Source of the DNA: Actinoplanes aureus
GTDB taxonomy: Bacteria > Actinomycetota > Actinomycetes > Mycobacteriales > Micromonosporaceae
NCBI RefSeq assembly: GCF_015704865.1
Contig: NZ_JADQTO010000019.1
Coordinates: forward strand, 124,001-188,000
Direction: 5' to 3'
DNA length: 64,000 nt
The position numbers were made by a program, and so were the translations under genes. The notes under the pieces are model-generated. The model did not search any database. It was not told the origin of the DNA and saw nothing but the letters and a program-made list of their open reading frames with translations. Numbering within the stretch: the first letter of the stretch is position 1; every line of letters begins with the position of its first letter. Positions 8,603 through 16,968 of this stretch are shown here, piece by piece.

Positions 8603-9531
8603 CCCTGCGCCACTTCCTCCGCGACGACGACCTCACCCCTCAGGAACAGTCGGACGTGCTCGACCTGGCCGCCGAGATGAAGGCGAACCGGTTCGCCTAC
8701 ACGCCCCTGGCCGGCCCGCGCTCGGTGGCGGTCTTCTTCGACAAGGCCAGCCTTCGGACCCGGCTCTCCTTCGAGGCCGGCATCGCCGAGCTGGGCGGGC
8801 AGCCGATCATCGTGGACACCCAGAACACCCACTTCGGGCGCGGCGAGAGCCTCGCCGACGCCGGCCGGGTGGTCTCCCGGTACGTGGCCGCGATGGTCTA
8901 CCGCACCCACGGGGACGAGCGGCTGGCCGAGCTGGCGTCCGGCGTCGACGTCCCGGTGATCAACGCGCTCAGCGACGGTTACCACCCCTGCCAGCTTCTC
9001 GCCGACCTGATGACGGTCCGGGAGCGGTTCGGCGGCACGTCCGGCCGGACGCTGGCGTACGTGGGTGACGCCGCCAACAACATGGCCCACTCGTACCTGA
9101 TCGCCGGGGCGACCGCCGGTATGCACGTCCGTGTCGCCGGCCCCTCCGGTTTCGACCCGTCGCCGGCCGTGGTCAGCCGGGCAGCGGAGATCGCGGCGTG
9201 GACCGGCGGCTCGGTCGAGGTACTGCGCGACCCGCGCGAGGCGGTCGACGCCGCGCACGTGGTGGCCACCGACACCTGGACCTCGATGGGCCAGGAGGCG
9301 GACGGGAAGGACCGGCTCACCCCGTTCTGGCCGTACCAGGTGAACAAGGACCTGGTCGCGGCCGCCGCGCCGGACGCGATCGTGCTGCACTGCCTGCCGG
9401 CGCACCGCAACGAGGAGATCACCGACGAGGTGATCGACGGGCCGCACAGTGCCGTCTTCGATCAGGCGGAGAACCGGCTGCACGCGCAGAAGGCCCTGCT
9501 GAGCTGGCTGCTGGCGGTCCGGGAAAAGTGA
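8599..9531 (+). CDS. argF: Ornithine carbamoyltransferase ArgF
   Basis: ArgF makes citrulline from ornithine and carbamoyl phosphate. The 310-residue protein has the carbamoyl-phosphate motif SLRTR, the HPCQLLAD motif and the ornithine-binding HCLPAHRNEE near the C-terminus. The GTG start overlaps the argD stop (GTGA), and the gene's own stop overlaps argR in the same way. Confidence 0.95.
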   Translation: MTLRHFLRDDDLTPQEQSDVLDLAAEMKANRFAYTPLAGPRSVAVFFDKASLRTRLSFEAGIAELGGQPIIVDTQNTHFGRGESLADAGRVVSRYVAAMVYRTHGDERLAELASGVDVPVINALSDGYHPCQLLADLMTVRERFGGTSGRTLAYVGDAANNMAHSYLIAGATAGMHVRVAGPSGFDPSPAVVSRAAEIAAWTGGSVEVLRDPREAVDAAHVVATDTWTSMGQEADGKDRLTPFWPYQVNKDLVAAAAPDAIVLHCLPAHRNEEITDEVIDGPHSAVFDQAENRLHAQKALLSWLLAVREK

Positions 9532-10034
9532 GCGCGCCGGTGACCAGGGCCGGGCGGCACGCCCGGATCGTCGAGCTGATCCGCAGCCGGACGGTGCGCT
9601 CGCAGACCGAGCTGGCCGACCTGCTCGCCCACGAGGGCGTGCAGGTCACCCAGGCCACCCTCTCCCGGGACCTGGAGGAGCTCAACGCGGTCAAGGTGAG
9701 CGGGGCGTACCTGATCCCGGAGGACGGCAAGCGTCCGCTGCGGGAGACCCAGCAGGGTCCGGCCCGGCTGATCCGGCTGCTGCGGGAACTGCTCACCGGG
9801 GTGGACTCCAGCGGCAACATCGCGGTGCTGCGTACCCCGCCGGGTGCCGCGCAGTTCCTGGCCAGCGCGCTGGACCGGTCCGGGTTGTCGGACGTCGTCG
9901 GCACCATCGCCGGCGACGACACCATCTTCGTCGTGGCCCGCGACGGCGGGCCCACCTCCGGCGCCGCACTTGCCGAGAAGCTCGGCAACTGGAGCCGGTC
10001 GGACTCCGAACACCGTGAGGAGAGCCATCAATGA
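9528..10034 (+). CDS. argR: Arginine repressor ArgR
   Basis: ArgR is the arginine-sensing hexameric repressor of the pathway and is encoded here inside its own regulon. The 168 residues comprise an N-terminal winged helix (RHARIVELI, TQATLSRDLEEL) and a C-terminal oligomerisation domain with GTIAGDDTIFV, the arginine-binding signature. The start used is the GTG that overlaps the argF stop. A second GTG at 9540 (MTRAGRHAR) is also possible. The likely targets are the TGCAT-N4-ATGCA-like sites before argC and argH. Confidence 0.92.
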   Translation: MSAPVTRAGRHARIVELIRSRTVRSQTELADLLAHEGVQVTQATLSRDLEELNAVKVSGAYLIPEDGKRPLRETQQGPARLIRLLRELLTGVDSSGNIAVLRTPPGAAQFLASALDRSGLSDVVGTIAGDDTIFVVARDGGPTSGAALAEKLGNWSRSDSEHREESHQ

Positions 10035-10921
10035 CCTTCATGCCGGCGGTGGAGGCACGCTTCCCCGATTTCGCCGATCACACCGACACGCTGGTCGGGC
10101 ACGGCGTGGAGTTCTTCCTCGCCTCCAACGAGACGTTGCGGCCGCACCTCAACGAGAACCCGTACGGGCACAAGCTGACCTGGCTGGACTTCACCGACAC
10201 GACGGAGAAGGACTGGTCGATACGCGACTTCCTGAACTACTTCAACGTGATCAACGGGATCGCGTTCGGCGACCGGGGCATCCCGATGCCGCAGTGGGTG
10301 ATGGTCGACCTGATCCTGATGCCGGCCGCCGCGCTGATCGCCGGGCTGCCGCAGGACGATTTCGCCGCGATGGTGGAGCGGTCCACGTTCCGTTTCGACA
10401 CCGACGTCAAGCAGCTGCTGCGCAAGGTGCAGCAGGAGATGCGCGACAACGGTTACCGCGGCCCGGTCCCGGTCGGCGGCTACTGCGCCGCGCCGAGCGC
10501 CGAGCACGGCCGCTGGGTCGGCTGGTCACTGTGGTCGCTGATGCCGGCGGTCGGCCTCGGCAAGGCGGCCAAGGCGCTGGCCCTCTCCGCCTACCGGGCG
10601 CAGAAGCTCGACGGCGTCACCCAGTACGACAACAGCGCGCTCAAGGTGCACACCGAGTTCGGCCCGCTGCGGGTACTGGTCGCCACCGTTCCGTTCCACA
10701 CCTCGCCGGGCTCGTTCGTCTACCAGAGCGACCTCACCCTGCCCGCCGGGGGAGAGCTGCCCGAGCCGACCTTCCTGCTCGATCCCTTCGACTACGATCG
10801 CCAGCGGGCGATGCAGAAGGACATCGAGGCGGGCCGCTGCGTATTCCATGTCCTGCCGCCCGGCCACGTCCGCCGCGACGGCAAGACGTATGTGCCGATT
10901 CTCGAAGGAAAGCCGCAATGA
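10031..10921 (+). CDS. Unrecognised 296-residue protein inside the arginine operon
   Basis: I do not recognise this family. It starts with an ATGA overlap with argR and ends with an ATGA overlap with argG, so it is translated as part of the operon. It has no signal peptide or clear membrane helix and appears cytoplasmic, with a mixed composition rich in aromatic residues (WLDFTDTTEKDW, FLNYFNVINGIAFGD). Two stretches look conserved in style: VPVGGYCAAPSAEHGRW and FVYQSDLTLPAGGELP. No standard arginine gene occupies this place in other actinomycetes that I know. A role linked to the atypical ArgG that follows is inference from position only. Confidence 0.75.
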   Translation: MTFMPAVEARFPDFADHTDTLVGHGVEFFLASNETLRPHLNENPYGHKLTWLDFTDTTEKDWSIRDFLNYFNVINGIAFGDRGIPMPQWVMVDLILMPAAALIAGLPQDDFAAMVERSTFRFDTDVKQLLRKVQQEMRDNGYRGPVPVGGYCAAPSAEHGRWVGWSLWSLMPAVGLGKAAKALALSAYRAQKLDGVTQYDNSALKVHTEFGPLRVLVATVPFHTSPGSFVYQSDLTLPAGGELPEPTFLLDPFDYDRQRAMQKDIEAGRCVFHVLPPGHVRRDGKTYVPILEGKPQ

Positions 10922-12156
10922 CCACCAAGCGCAAGATCGTTCTCGCCTTCTCCGGCGGCCTGGACACCTCGTACGCCCTCGTCGCGTTCCGCGAGGCGGG
11001 CTGGGACGTGGTGACGGCGAACATCGACACCGGCGGCCTGCACAGCGGTGAGGGCGAGGCCGTCAAGGCCCGCGCCGAGGAGCTGGGCGCCGTCGAGCAC
11101 CACATCGTTGACGCCCGCGCGGAGCTCTACGACCGCGTCATCACGTACGCGATCAAGGCGAACTATCTGCGCAACGGCGCCTACCCGTCGTGCGTCGGCG
11201 CGGAGCGGCTGATCCAGGCGGAGAAGGTCGTCGAGGTGGCACTGAAGGTCGGCGCGGACGCCGTTGCGCACGGCTCCACCGGCGCCGGGGCGGACCACGT
11301 CCGCTACGACGCGGTGATCCGCGCGCTGGCACCGCAGCTGGAGATCGTCACGCCGATCCGGGACGAGCGGCTCACCCGCGAGGAGGAGACCGACTTCCTG
11401 CGCGGCCGCGGCTACGAGGTGAGCGAGAAGGTCAAGAAGTACTCGATCAACGAGGGTCTGATCGGCACCTCGATCGGCGGCGAGGAGACCTACGGCTCCT
11501 GGGAGTACCTGCCGGAGGACGCCTGGACGTACACGAGGTCGATCGACGCGGCCCCGGCGACGGGTGTCGAACTGCAGCTCACCTTCGACAAGGGCCAGGT
11601 CGTCTCGGCGACCACGCCGGACGGCAAGCCGCTGACCGAGGACACCGAGAACTTCGCCATCCTTCAGGCGCTCAACGAGCTCGGCGGCGAGCACGGCATC
11701 GGCCGGGGCATCCACATGGGCTCGACCATGGTCGGCAACCTGGCCCGGGTCGGCTTCGAGGCCCCCGGCATGCTGATCCTCATCGCCGCACACCGCGAGC
11801 TGGAGAAGCTGGTGCTCTCCAACCGCCAGCAGGCCACCAAGGCGACGCTCGGCAACACGTACGGCGACATGCTGCACGAGGCGATGTACTTCGACCCGAT
11901 CATGGACGACTTCCGGGCCTTCCTGGACTCCAGCCAGACCCGGGTCACCGGCACCGTCCGGGTGCTGCTGCACAAGGGCAACATCGTGCCGCTCGGCAGC
12001 AAGAGCCCGTACAGCCTGCTGGACGCCGCCACCCGGTCCGGCGTGGTCTACGGCCACGGCTCGTCGCTGTGGACCGGGGAGCAGGCCCGCGCCTTCGCCC
12101 ACATGTACTCGGTGCCGGGCGCGATCGCCCGCGCCGCCGCCAACCCCGCGAACTGA
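10918..12156 (+). CDS. argG: Argininosuccinate synthase ArgG, atypical lineage
   Basis: ArgG condenses citrulline and aspartate with ATP. The 412-residue protein begins with the ATP pyrophosphatase P-loop FSGGLDTSYAL and has AHGSTGAGADHVRYD, so the enzyme class is clear. Several signatures differ from the usual actinobacterial ArgG as I recall it (SGGLDTSVAI, TGKGNDQVRFE, SIDQNVWGR). NIDTGGLHSGEG and KKYSINEGLIGTSIGGEET instead resemble the form known from Bacteroidetes. The ATG overlaps the stop of the unknown gene. argH is not adjacent but lies 1.6 kb away behind dapE. Confidence 0.93.
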   Translation: MTTKRKIVLAFSGGLDTSYALVAFREAGWDVVTANIDTGGLHSGEGEAVKARAEELGAVEHHIVDARAELYDRVITYAIKANYLRNGAYPSCVGAERLIQAEKVVEVALKVGADAVAHGSTGAGADHVRYDAVIRALAPQLEIVTPIRDERLTREEETDFLRGRGYEVSEKVKKYSINEGLIGTSIGGEETYGSWEYLPEDAWTYTRSIDAAPATGVELQLTFDKGQVVSATTPDGKPLTEDTENFAILQALNELGGEHGIGRGIHMGSTMVGNLARVGFEAPGMLILIAAHRELEKLVLSNRQQATKATLGNTYGDMLHEAMYFDPIMDDFRAFLDSSQTRVTGTVRVLLHKGNIVPLGSKSPYSLLDAATRSGVVYGHGSSLWTGEQARAFAHMYSVPGAIARAAANPAN

Positions 12157-12172
12157 CCCGTCCGTGCTGCGG

Positions 12173-12202
12173 CTGGTAGCTGCTGATCCTAGTAGCTGCC
12201 AG
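12173..12202 (+). terminator. Weak hairpin after argG
   Basis: CTGGTAGCT (12173-12181) pairs with AGCTGCCAG (12194-12202), with one T-G wobble and a 12-base loop. It lies 17 bases after the argG stop and could end the operon. It overlaps the start of the decayed chemoreceptor fragment, so the assignment is tentative. Confidence 0.3.
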
Positions 12203-12588
12203 CGCCAGCCTGGTCCGGGCGGACGTGGACAAGCAGGCCCGCGCGGTCGTCGAGATCATCGATCGGAAGGCCCGGGCGGTAGCCCTGCTCCAGTTCCGGT
12301 TCTCCGACGCGTACGGCTTGCAGACCGCCTACACCGCGTCGGATCACGAGCTGAAGCACGGGTTCTTCGTCGGCCGTCGAGGAACAGACCGCGACCACCG
12401 GAGAGATGAACCGCGGCGTTTCCAACGCCGCGGTCGGCAGCGGCGAGATCACCGAGAACATCGCCGACCGTACGCGGGACAGCGCCGACCATTCCCGGCA
12501 GGCCGCCGACGAGCTGACTCAGCTCAGCGAGGCCCTCAACGATCTGACGCGTAGTTTCCGCCTCACCTCGGCGGACCGCCTCAGCTGA
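12180..12588 (+). pseudogene. Remnant of a methyl-accepting chemotaxis protein
   Basis: Two fragments in different frames belong to one ancestral chemoreceptor. From 12180, one frame reads LLILVAASASLVRADV then LLQFRFSDAYGLQTAYTAS, which looks like the end of a membrane helix and the first helix of a four-helix-bundle sensor. From about 12361, another frame reads SSAVEEQTATTGEMNRGVSN and continues to a stop at 12586, matching the conserved C-terminal part of the signalling domain. The HAMP region and most of the signalling hairpin are missing, and an in-frame stop precedes the first fragment. The gene is dead and marks a deletion event between argG and dapE. Confidence 0.65.
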
Positions 12589-13639
12589 GCCAGCTGGTCA
12601 GCACGCGCAGCGCCTGACGGATCTCCGGCACCGGCACATGCTCGCCGTCGGTGTGCGCCAGCAGCGGATCGCCCGGCCCGTAGTTCACCGCCGGAATCCC
12701 CAGCCCGGCGAAGCGGGACACGTCCGTCCACCCCAGCTTCGCCTGCGGCACCCGGCCGACCAGGTCGACGAACTCCTTCGCGGCCGGCCGGTCCAGCCCG
12801 GGCCGCGCGCCCGGGGCCGCGTCGACCACCTCCAGCTCGAAGCCGGCGAACACCGAGCGCAGGTGTGCCTCGGCCGCGGCGACGTCGCGGTCCGGGGCGA
12901 AACGGTGGTTGACGTAGACGGTGCACAGGTCCGGGATGACGTTCCCGGCGATGCCGCCCTCGATCTTCACGGCGTTGAGACCCTCGTGGTACTGCAAACC
13001 CTCGACCACCGGCTGCCGCGGCTGGTAGGCGCGCAACACGTCCAGCACCGCCCCCGCGCTGTGGATGGCGTTGCTGCCGCGCCACGAGCGGGCGGCGTGC
13101 GCGGCCACGCCCGGCACGGTGATCTTCACCCGCATGGTGCCCTGGCAGCCGCCCTCGACCGTGCCGTCGGAGGGCTCGCCGAGGATCGCGAAGTCGCCGG
13201 CCAGCCAGTCCGGGTGGTTGCGGACCAGACGGCCCAGGCCGTTGAGCTTCGCCGCGACCTCCTCGTGGTCGTAGAAGACGTAGGTGACGTCGTAGCGCGG
13301 GTGGTCGAGGAGCGCGGCGAGCTGGAGGAAGACGGCGACCCCGGCCTTCATGTCGACCGTGCCCCGGCCGGACAGGATCTCGCCGGTGATCGTGGTCGGC
13401 AGATTGTTCGCGATCGGCACGGTGTCCAGGTGGCCGGCGAGGACGACGCGGGTGTCACGGCCGAGAGTCGTGCGGGCCACCACGGCGTCGGCGTCGCGGA
13501 GAACCTCGAGGTGCGGGTATGCGCGCAGGGCGGTCTCGACGGCGTCGGCGAGAGCTCTCTCGTCGCCGCTGACGCTCGGGATGTCGCAGATGGTCCGGGT
13601 GAGATCGACGATGTCGCCGGTGAGATCGAGGCTGGCCAT
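12581..13639 (-). CDS. dapE: Succinyl-diaminopimelate desuccinylase DapE
   Basis: DapE releases L,L-diaminopimelate for lysine and peptidoglycan synthesis. The 352-residue M20 metallopeptidase has GHLDTVP (zinc ligand and catalytic Asp), FYDHEEV (general base and ligand) and ILGEPSDG. The opening DIVDLTRTICDIPSVSGDE matches the actinobacterial DapE group rather than ArgE, and ArgJ in this window makes ArgE unnecessary. The ATG at 13639 is the only plausible start. The stop overlaps the tail of the chemoreceptor remnant on the other strand. Confidence 0.88.
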   Translation of the reverse strand: MASLDLTGDIVDLTRTICDIPSVSGDERALADAVETALRAYPHLEVLRDADAVVARTTLGRDTRVVLAGHLDTVPIANNLPTTITGEILSGRGTVDMKAGVAVFLQLAALLDHPRYDVTYVFYDHEEVAAKLNGLGRLVRNHPDWLAGDFAILGEPSDGTVEGGCQGTMRVKITVPGVAAHAARSWRGSNAIHSAGAVLDVLRAYQPRQPVVEGLQYHEGLNAVKIEGGIAGNVIPDLCTVYVNHRFAPDRDVAAAEAHLRSVFAGFELEVVDAAPGARPGLDRPAAKEFVDLVGRVPQAKLGWTDVSRFAGLGIPAVNYGPGDPLLAHTDGEHVPVPEIRQALRVLTSWLS

Positions 13640-13661
13640 GACGCAACTTTATCATCTTGGT

Positions 13662-13675
13662 AGTATTTTTATGCA
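13662..13675 (+). promoter_or_regulatory. Candidate ARG box before argH
   Basis: AGTAT-TTTT-ATGCA fits TGCAT-N4-ATGCA in 8 of 10 arm positions and sits in the A/T-rich dapE-argH divergent region. It would place the isolated argH under ArgR. A second inverted repeat, CAGGAA-N5-TTCCTG, lies at 13717-13733, closer to the start codon. Confidence 0.4.
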
Positions 13676-13755
13676 TCGAGGCGTGAGGTCCTGCCTGACC
13701 GCCTCAGCGATAGGGTCAGGAAGTAGTTTCCTGCGCGAGTGACCAAGGAGAAGGT

Positions 13756-15186
13756 GTGCCGGAGAACGAAGAGCCCACGCGGCTCTGGGGTGCTCGTTTC
13801 GCGGGCGGTCCGGCGGAGGCGCTGGCCCGGCTGAGCGTCAGCGTCCAGTTCGACTGGCGGCTCGCGCCGTACGATCTGCTCGCCTCCCGCGCGCACGCCC
13901 GGGTGCTGGCGAACGCGGGTCTGCTCGACGCGGACGAGCTGGGCCGGATGCTGGCCGCCCTGGACGACCTGGAGTCGGCGTGCGCGGCCGGCGAGTTCCG
14001 GCCCACGATCGAGGACGAGGACGTGCACACCGCCCTGGAGCGGGGCCTGCTGGAGCGGCTCGGCTCGCTCGGCGGCAAGCTGCGCGCCGGCCGGTCCCGT
14101 AACGACCAGGTCGCCACCGACCTGCGCCTCTATCTGCGGGATCACGCCCGCGGGGTGGCCGTGGCGCTGATCGAGCTGGCTGACGCGCTGACCGAGCAGG
14201 CGGCTCGCAACGTGCACACACCGGCGCCGGGCATGACCCACGTGCAGCACGCGCAGCCGGTCAGTTTCGGGCACTGGCTGCTCGCTCACGTCCAGCCGCT
14301 GCTGCGTGACCTGGAGCGGCTGCGGGACTGGGACGTGCGTGCCGCGATCAGCCCGCTCGGCAGCGGTGCCCTGGCCGGCTCGTCGCTGCCGCTGGATCCG
14401 GCCGCGGTCGCCAAGCAGCTGGGCTTCACCGCCCCCGCGGAAAACTCGATGGACGCCGTCGCCGACCGTGACTTCGTCGCCGAGTTCCTCTTCGCCACCG
14501 CGCTGATCGGCGTGCACCTGTCCCGCCTCGGCGAGGAGGTGGTGCTCTGGACCTCCACCGAGTTCGGCTGGGTGGAGCTGGACGACGCGTTCGCCACCGG
14601 TTCCTCGATCATGCCGCAGAAGAAGAACGCGGACATCGCGGAGCTGGCCCGGGGCAAGAGCGGCCGGCTGGTCGGTGGCCTGGTCGCGGTGCTGACCATG
14701 CTCAAGGGACTGCCGCTGACCTACGACCGGGACATGCAGGAGGACAAAGAGCCCGCATTCGATGCGGTGGACACTCTGGAGCTTCTGCTGCCGGCTCTGG
14801 CCGGCATGATCTCCACGATGACGGTACGGGTGGACCGTCTCGCCGCCGCCGCGCCTGTCGGTTTCTCGCTCGCCACCGAGGTCGCCGACTGGCTGGTCCG
14901 CAAGGGAGTGCCGTTCCGCGACGCGCACGAGATCACCGGCAAGCTGGTGGCGCTCTGCTCGGCCCGTGAGTGCGAGCTGGAGGACGTCACCGACGACGAC
15001 CTGAAGACGGTCAGCGAGCATCTCGACCCGTCCGTCCGCGAGGTTCTCTCGGTCGCGTCGGCACTGGCCGCCCGGACCACTCCCGGATCGACGGGTCCGG
15101 GCCCGGTGGCCGAGCAGCTCGCCACGGTGCAGCACAAGCTGGACACCTGGCGGCAGTGGGCGGTGGAGAAGGTCGTGCCGCGGTGA
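13756..15186 (+). CDS. argH: Argininosuccinate lyase ArgH
   Basis: ArgH splits argininosuccinate into arginine and fumarate, the last step of the pathway. The 476-residue fumarase-superfamily protein has AGRSRNDQVATD and the catalytic loop GSSIMPQKKN (282-291, with the active serine probably Ser284). The GTG start follows AAGGAGAAGG. It has its own promoter region and a strong terminator, separated from argG by a pseudogene and dapE. Confidence 0.95.
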   Translation: MPENEEPTRLWGARFAGGPAEALARLSVSVQFDWRLAPYDLLASRAHARVLANAGLLDADELGRMLAALDDLESACAAGEFRPTIEDEDVHTALERGLLERLGSLGGKLRAGRSRNDQVATDLRLYLRDHARGVAVALIELADALTEQAARNVHTPAPGMTHVQHAQPVSFGHWLLAHVQPLLRDLERLRDWDVRAAISPLGSGALAGSSLPLDPAAVAKQLGFTAPAENSMDAVADRDFVAEFLFATALIGVHLSRLGEEVVLWTSTEFGWVELDDAFATGSSIMPQKKNADIAELARGKSGRLVGGLVAVLTMLKGLPLTYDRDMQEDKEPAFDAVDTLELLLPALAGMISTMTVRVDRLAAAAPVGFSLATEVADWLVRKGVPFRDAHEITGKLVALCSARECELEDVTDDDLKTVSEHLDPSVREVLSVASALAARTTPGSTGPGPVAEQLATVQHKLDTWRQWAVEKVVPR

Positions 15187-15209
15187 TCTGACACCCGGCG
15201 TCCATCCAG

Positions 15210-15244
15210 GGCGGTGACAGGCATGAGCCTGTCACCGCCTTTTT
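15210..15244 (+). terminator. Strong intrinsic terminator after argH
   Basis: A perfect 12-bp stem (GGCGGTGACAGG with its complement) has a six-base loop CATGAG and is followed at once by TTTTT. It is the most classical rho-independent terminator in the window. Confidence 0.92.
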
Positions 15245-15587
15245 ACATTGCCTGTCCGCTTTCTTACTGGTTGCGCCGTGGGCCTGCTCCGGACCAGTCA
15301 GGGCTTTCAGTGCATCGTGAAAGAAGTTGCAGAGCTGTGTTCTTCCAAGGGCTGACGGCGGACCGCCCTCGCTGGCAAACTCATGCAACCGCTTCCATGA
15401 CGATTGCGTTGCGACAGTGTGTTGCACGCGGACAGAGCCGCAGCTAGAGGCCTTGCCTCGCCCGCTTAGTCCGGATCGTGGGTCTTCCGAAGAGCGCAGT
15501 GTTGCAAGTTGGTTCGCAAGGGGTTTCTAACTCAGAAACTTCTTGCTACGGTCCGTCCGAACCCAGCAGGTAATCAAGGAGCGCAAC
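15245..15587 (+). promoter_or_regulatory. malE upstream region with operator-like repeats
   Basis: This 343-base stretch has no convincing gene. A possible promoter is TTGCAA (15502-15507), an 18-base spacer and TCTAAC (15526-15531). Around it lie TTGC/GCAA inverted halves (15502-15518) and GAAACTTCTTGC (15535-15546), which matches the palindrome GCAAGTACTTGC upstream of the amylopullulanase in 9 of 12 positions. AAGGA at 15576 is the ribosome site. Nothing else was recognised in 15245-15490. Confidence 0.5.
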
Positions 15588-16892
15588 ATGCGTCGCATAA
15601 CCAAGGGAATCGCCGCTCTGGCCTCCGTGACCCTCGCCTTCTCCATCGCGGCCTGCGGTGGAGACAAGAAGGAGGAGTCCACCGAGGCGGCCAAGGTCGA
15701 CCCGGCCTCCCTCTCCGCCGAGCTCACGTGGTGGGACACCTCGGACGCCAAGAACGAGGGTCCGGCGTTCAAGGAACTGATCAGCAAGTTCAACCAGACC
15801 TACCCGAACGTCAAAATCAACTACCAGTCGGTTCCGTTCGGGGACGCGCAGAACAAGTTCAAGACCGCTGCCGCGGCCAAGACCGGTGCGCCGGACATTC
15901 TGCGGGCCGAGGTCGCCTGGGTCCCGGAGTTCGCTTCGCTGGGTTACCTCTACGCGCTCGACGGCTCGGAGCTGCTCGCCGACGAGGCCGACTACCTGGA
16001 GGCGCCGCTCGCCTCCAACAAGTTCGACGGCAAGACCTACGGCGTACCGCAGGTCACCGACAGCCTGGCGCTGCTCTACAACAAGGAGCTCGTCGAGAAG
16101 GCCGGCGTCACGGTGCCGAAGACCTGGGCCGAGCTGAAGACCGCCGCACAGACCATCAAGTCGAAGACCGGCACCGACGGCCTGTACGTCAACGCGGCCG
16201 GCTACTTCACCCTGCCGTTCATGTACGGCGAGGGCGGTGACGTCGTCGACACGGCGAGCAAGAAGATCACCGTCAACTCGGAGCAGAACGTCGCGGGTCT
16301 GAAGATCGCCAAGGACCTGATCGACAGCGGCGCCTCGGTCAAGCCGTCGGCCACCGACTCCTACGGCACGATGATGACCCTCTTCAAGGAGAAGAAGGTC
16401 GCGTTCATCATCAACGGCCCGTGGGAGGTCAACAACATCAAGACCGCCCCGGCCTTCGGTGGCGTCGAGAACCTCGGCATCGCCCCGGTCCCGGCCGGTT
16501 CCGCCAAGGCCGCCGCGCCGATCGGTGGGCACAACTACGTGATCTGGTCCGGCGTCCCGCAGGAGAAGGCCCCGGCCGCCGTCGAGTTCGTCAAGTTCCT
16601 CAACTCCGCCGAGTCCCAGGCGCTCCTCGCCGAGAAGCTGGGCCTGCTGCCGACCCGCAAGTCGGCGTACGAGGTCGACGCGGTCAAGAACAACGCCGTC
16701 GTCTCCGCGTTCAAGCCGGTCGCCGAGGCCGCCGCGAGCCGCCCGTGGATTCCCGAGGGTGGCCAGTTCTTCGGCCCGCTCGACCAGATGGCCACCGAGG
16801 TCCTGATCCAGAACAAGGACCCGAAGGCCTCGCTCGACGCGGTCGCTGAGAAGTACAAGGCAGAGGTCGTCCCGGCGTACTCCGCCTCCTGA
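15588..16892 (+). CDS. malE: Maltodextrin-type ABC transporter substrate-binding lipoprotein
   Basis: This is the extracellular binding protein of a carbohydrate ABC importer, probably for maltose or maltodextrins. The 434 residues begin with a lipoprotein signal and lipobox SIAAC (Cys23). A family 1 solute-binding fold follows (LTWWDTSDAKNEGPAFKELI, FIINGPWEV, GGHNYVIWSG). The start at 15588 is chosen for the AAGGA site and a proper signal peptide; an upstream start at 15543 would spoil it. The nearby amylopullulanase and LacI regulator support a glucan-derived substrate. Confidence 0.88.
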   Translation: MRRITKGIAALASVTLAFSIAACGGDKKEESTEAAKVDPASLSAELTWWDTSDAKNEGPAFKELISKFNQTYPNVKINYQSVPFGDAQNKFKTAAAAKTGAPDILRAEVAWVPEFASLGYLYALDGSELLADEADYLEAPLASNKFDGKTYGVPQVTDSLALLYNKELVEKAGVTVPKTWAELKTAAQTIKSKTGTDGLYVNAAGYFTLPFMYGEGGDVVDTASKKITVNSEQNVAGLKIAKDLIDSGASVKPSATDSYGTMMTLFKEKKVAFIINGPWEVNNIKTAPAFGGVENLGIAPVPAGSAKAAAPIGGHNYVIWSGVPQEKAPAAVEFVKFLNSAESQALLAEKLGLLPTRKSAYEVDAVKNNAVVSAFKPVAEAAASRPWIPEGGQFFGPLDQMATEVLIQNKDPKASLDAVAEKYKAEVVPAYSAS

Positions 16893-16903
16893 TCTCTTGT
16901 GAT

Positions 16904-16934
16904 GGGCGCCGGCCGCGAGGCCGGCGCCCGTTTT
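16904..16934 (+). terminator. Hairpin between malE and malF (likely attenuator)
   Basis: A perfect 11-bp GC stem, GGGCGCCGGCC with its complement, closes on a GCGA tetraloop and is followed by GTTTTCCC. It lies between malE and malF, which otherwise look like one operon. Partial termination or mRNA protection here would give more binding protein than permease. Confidence 0.75.
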
Positions 16935-16968
16935 CCCAGCCGCGCCTGCTTCCCCTGGAGCACCTGAG

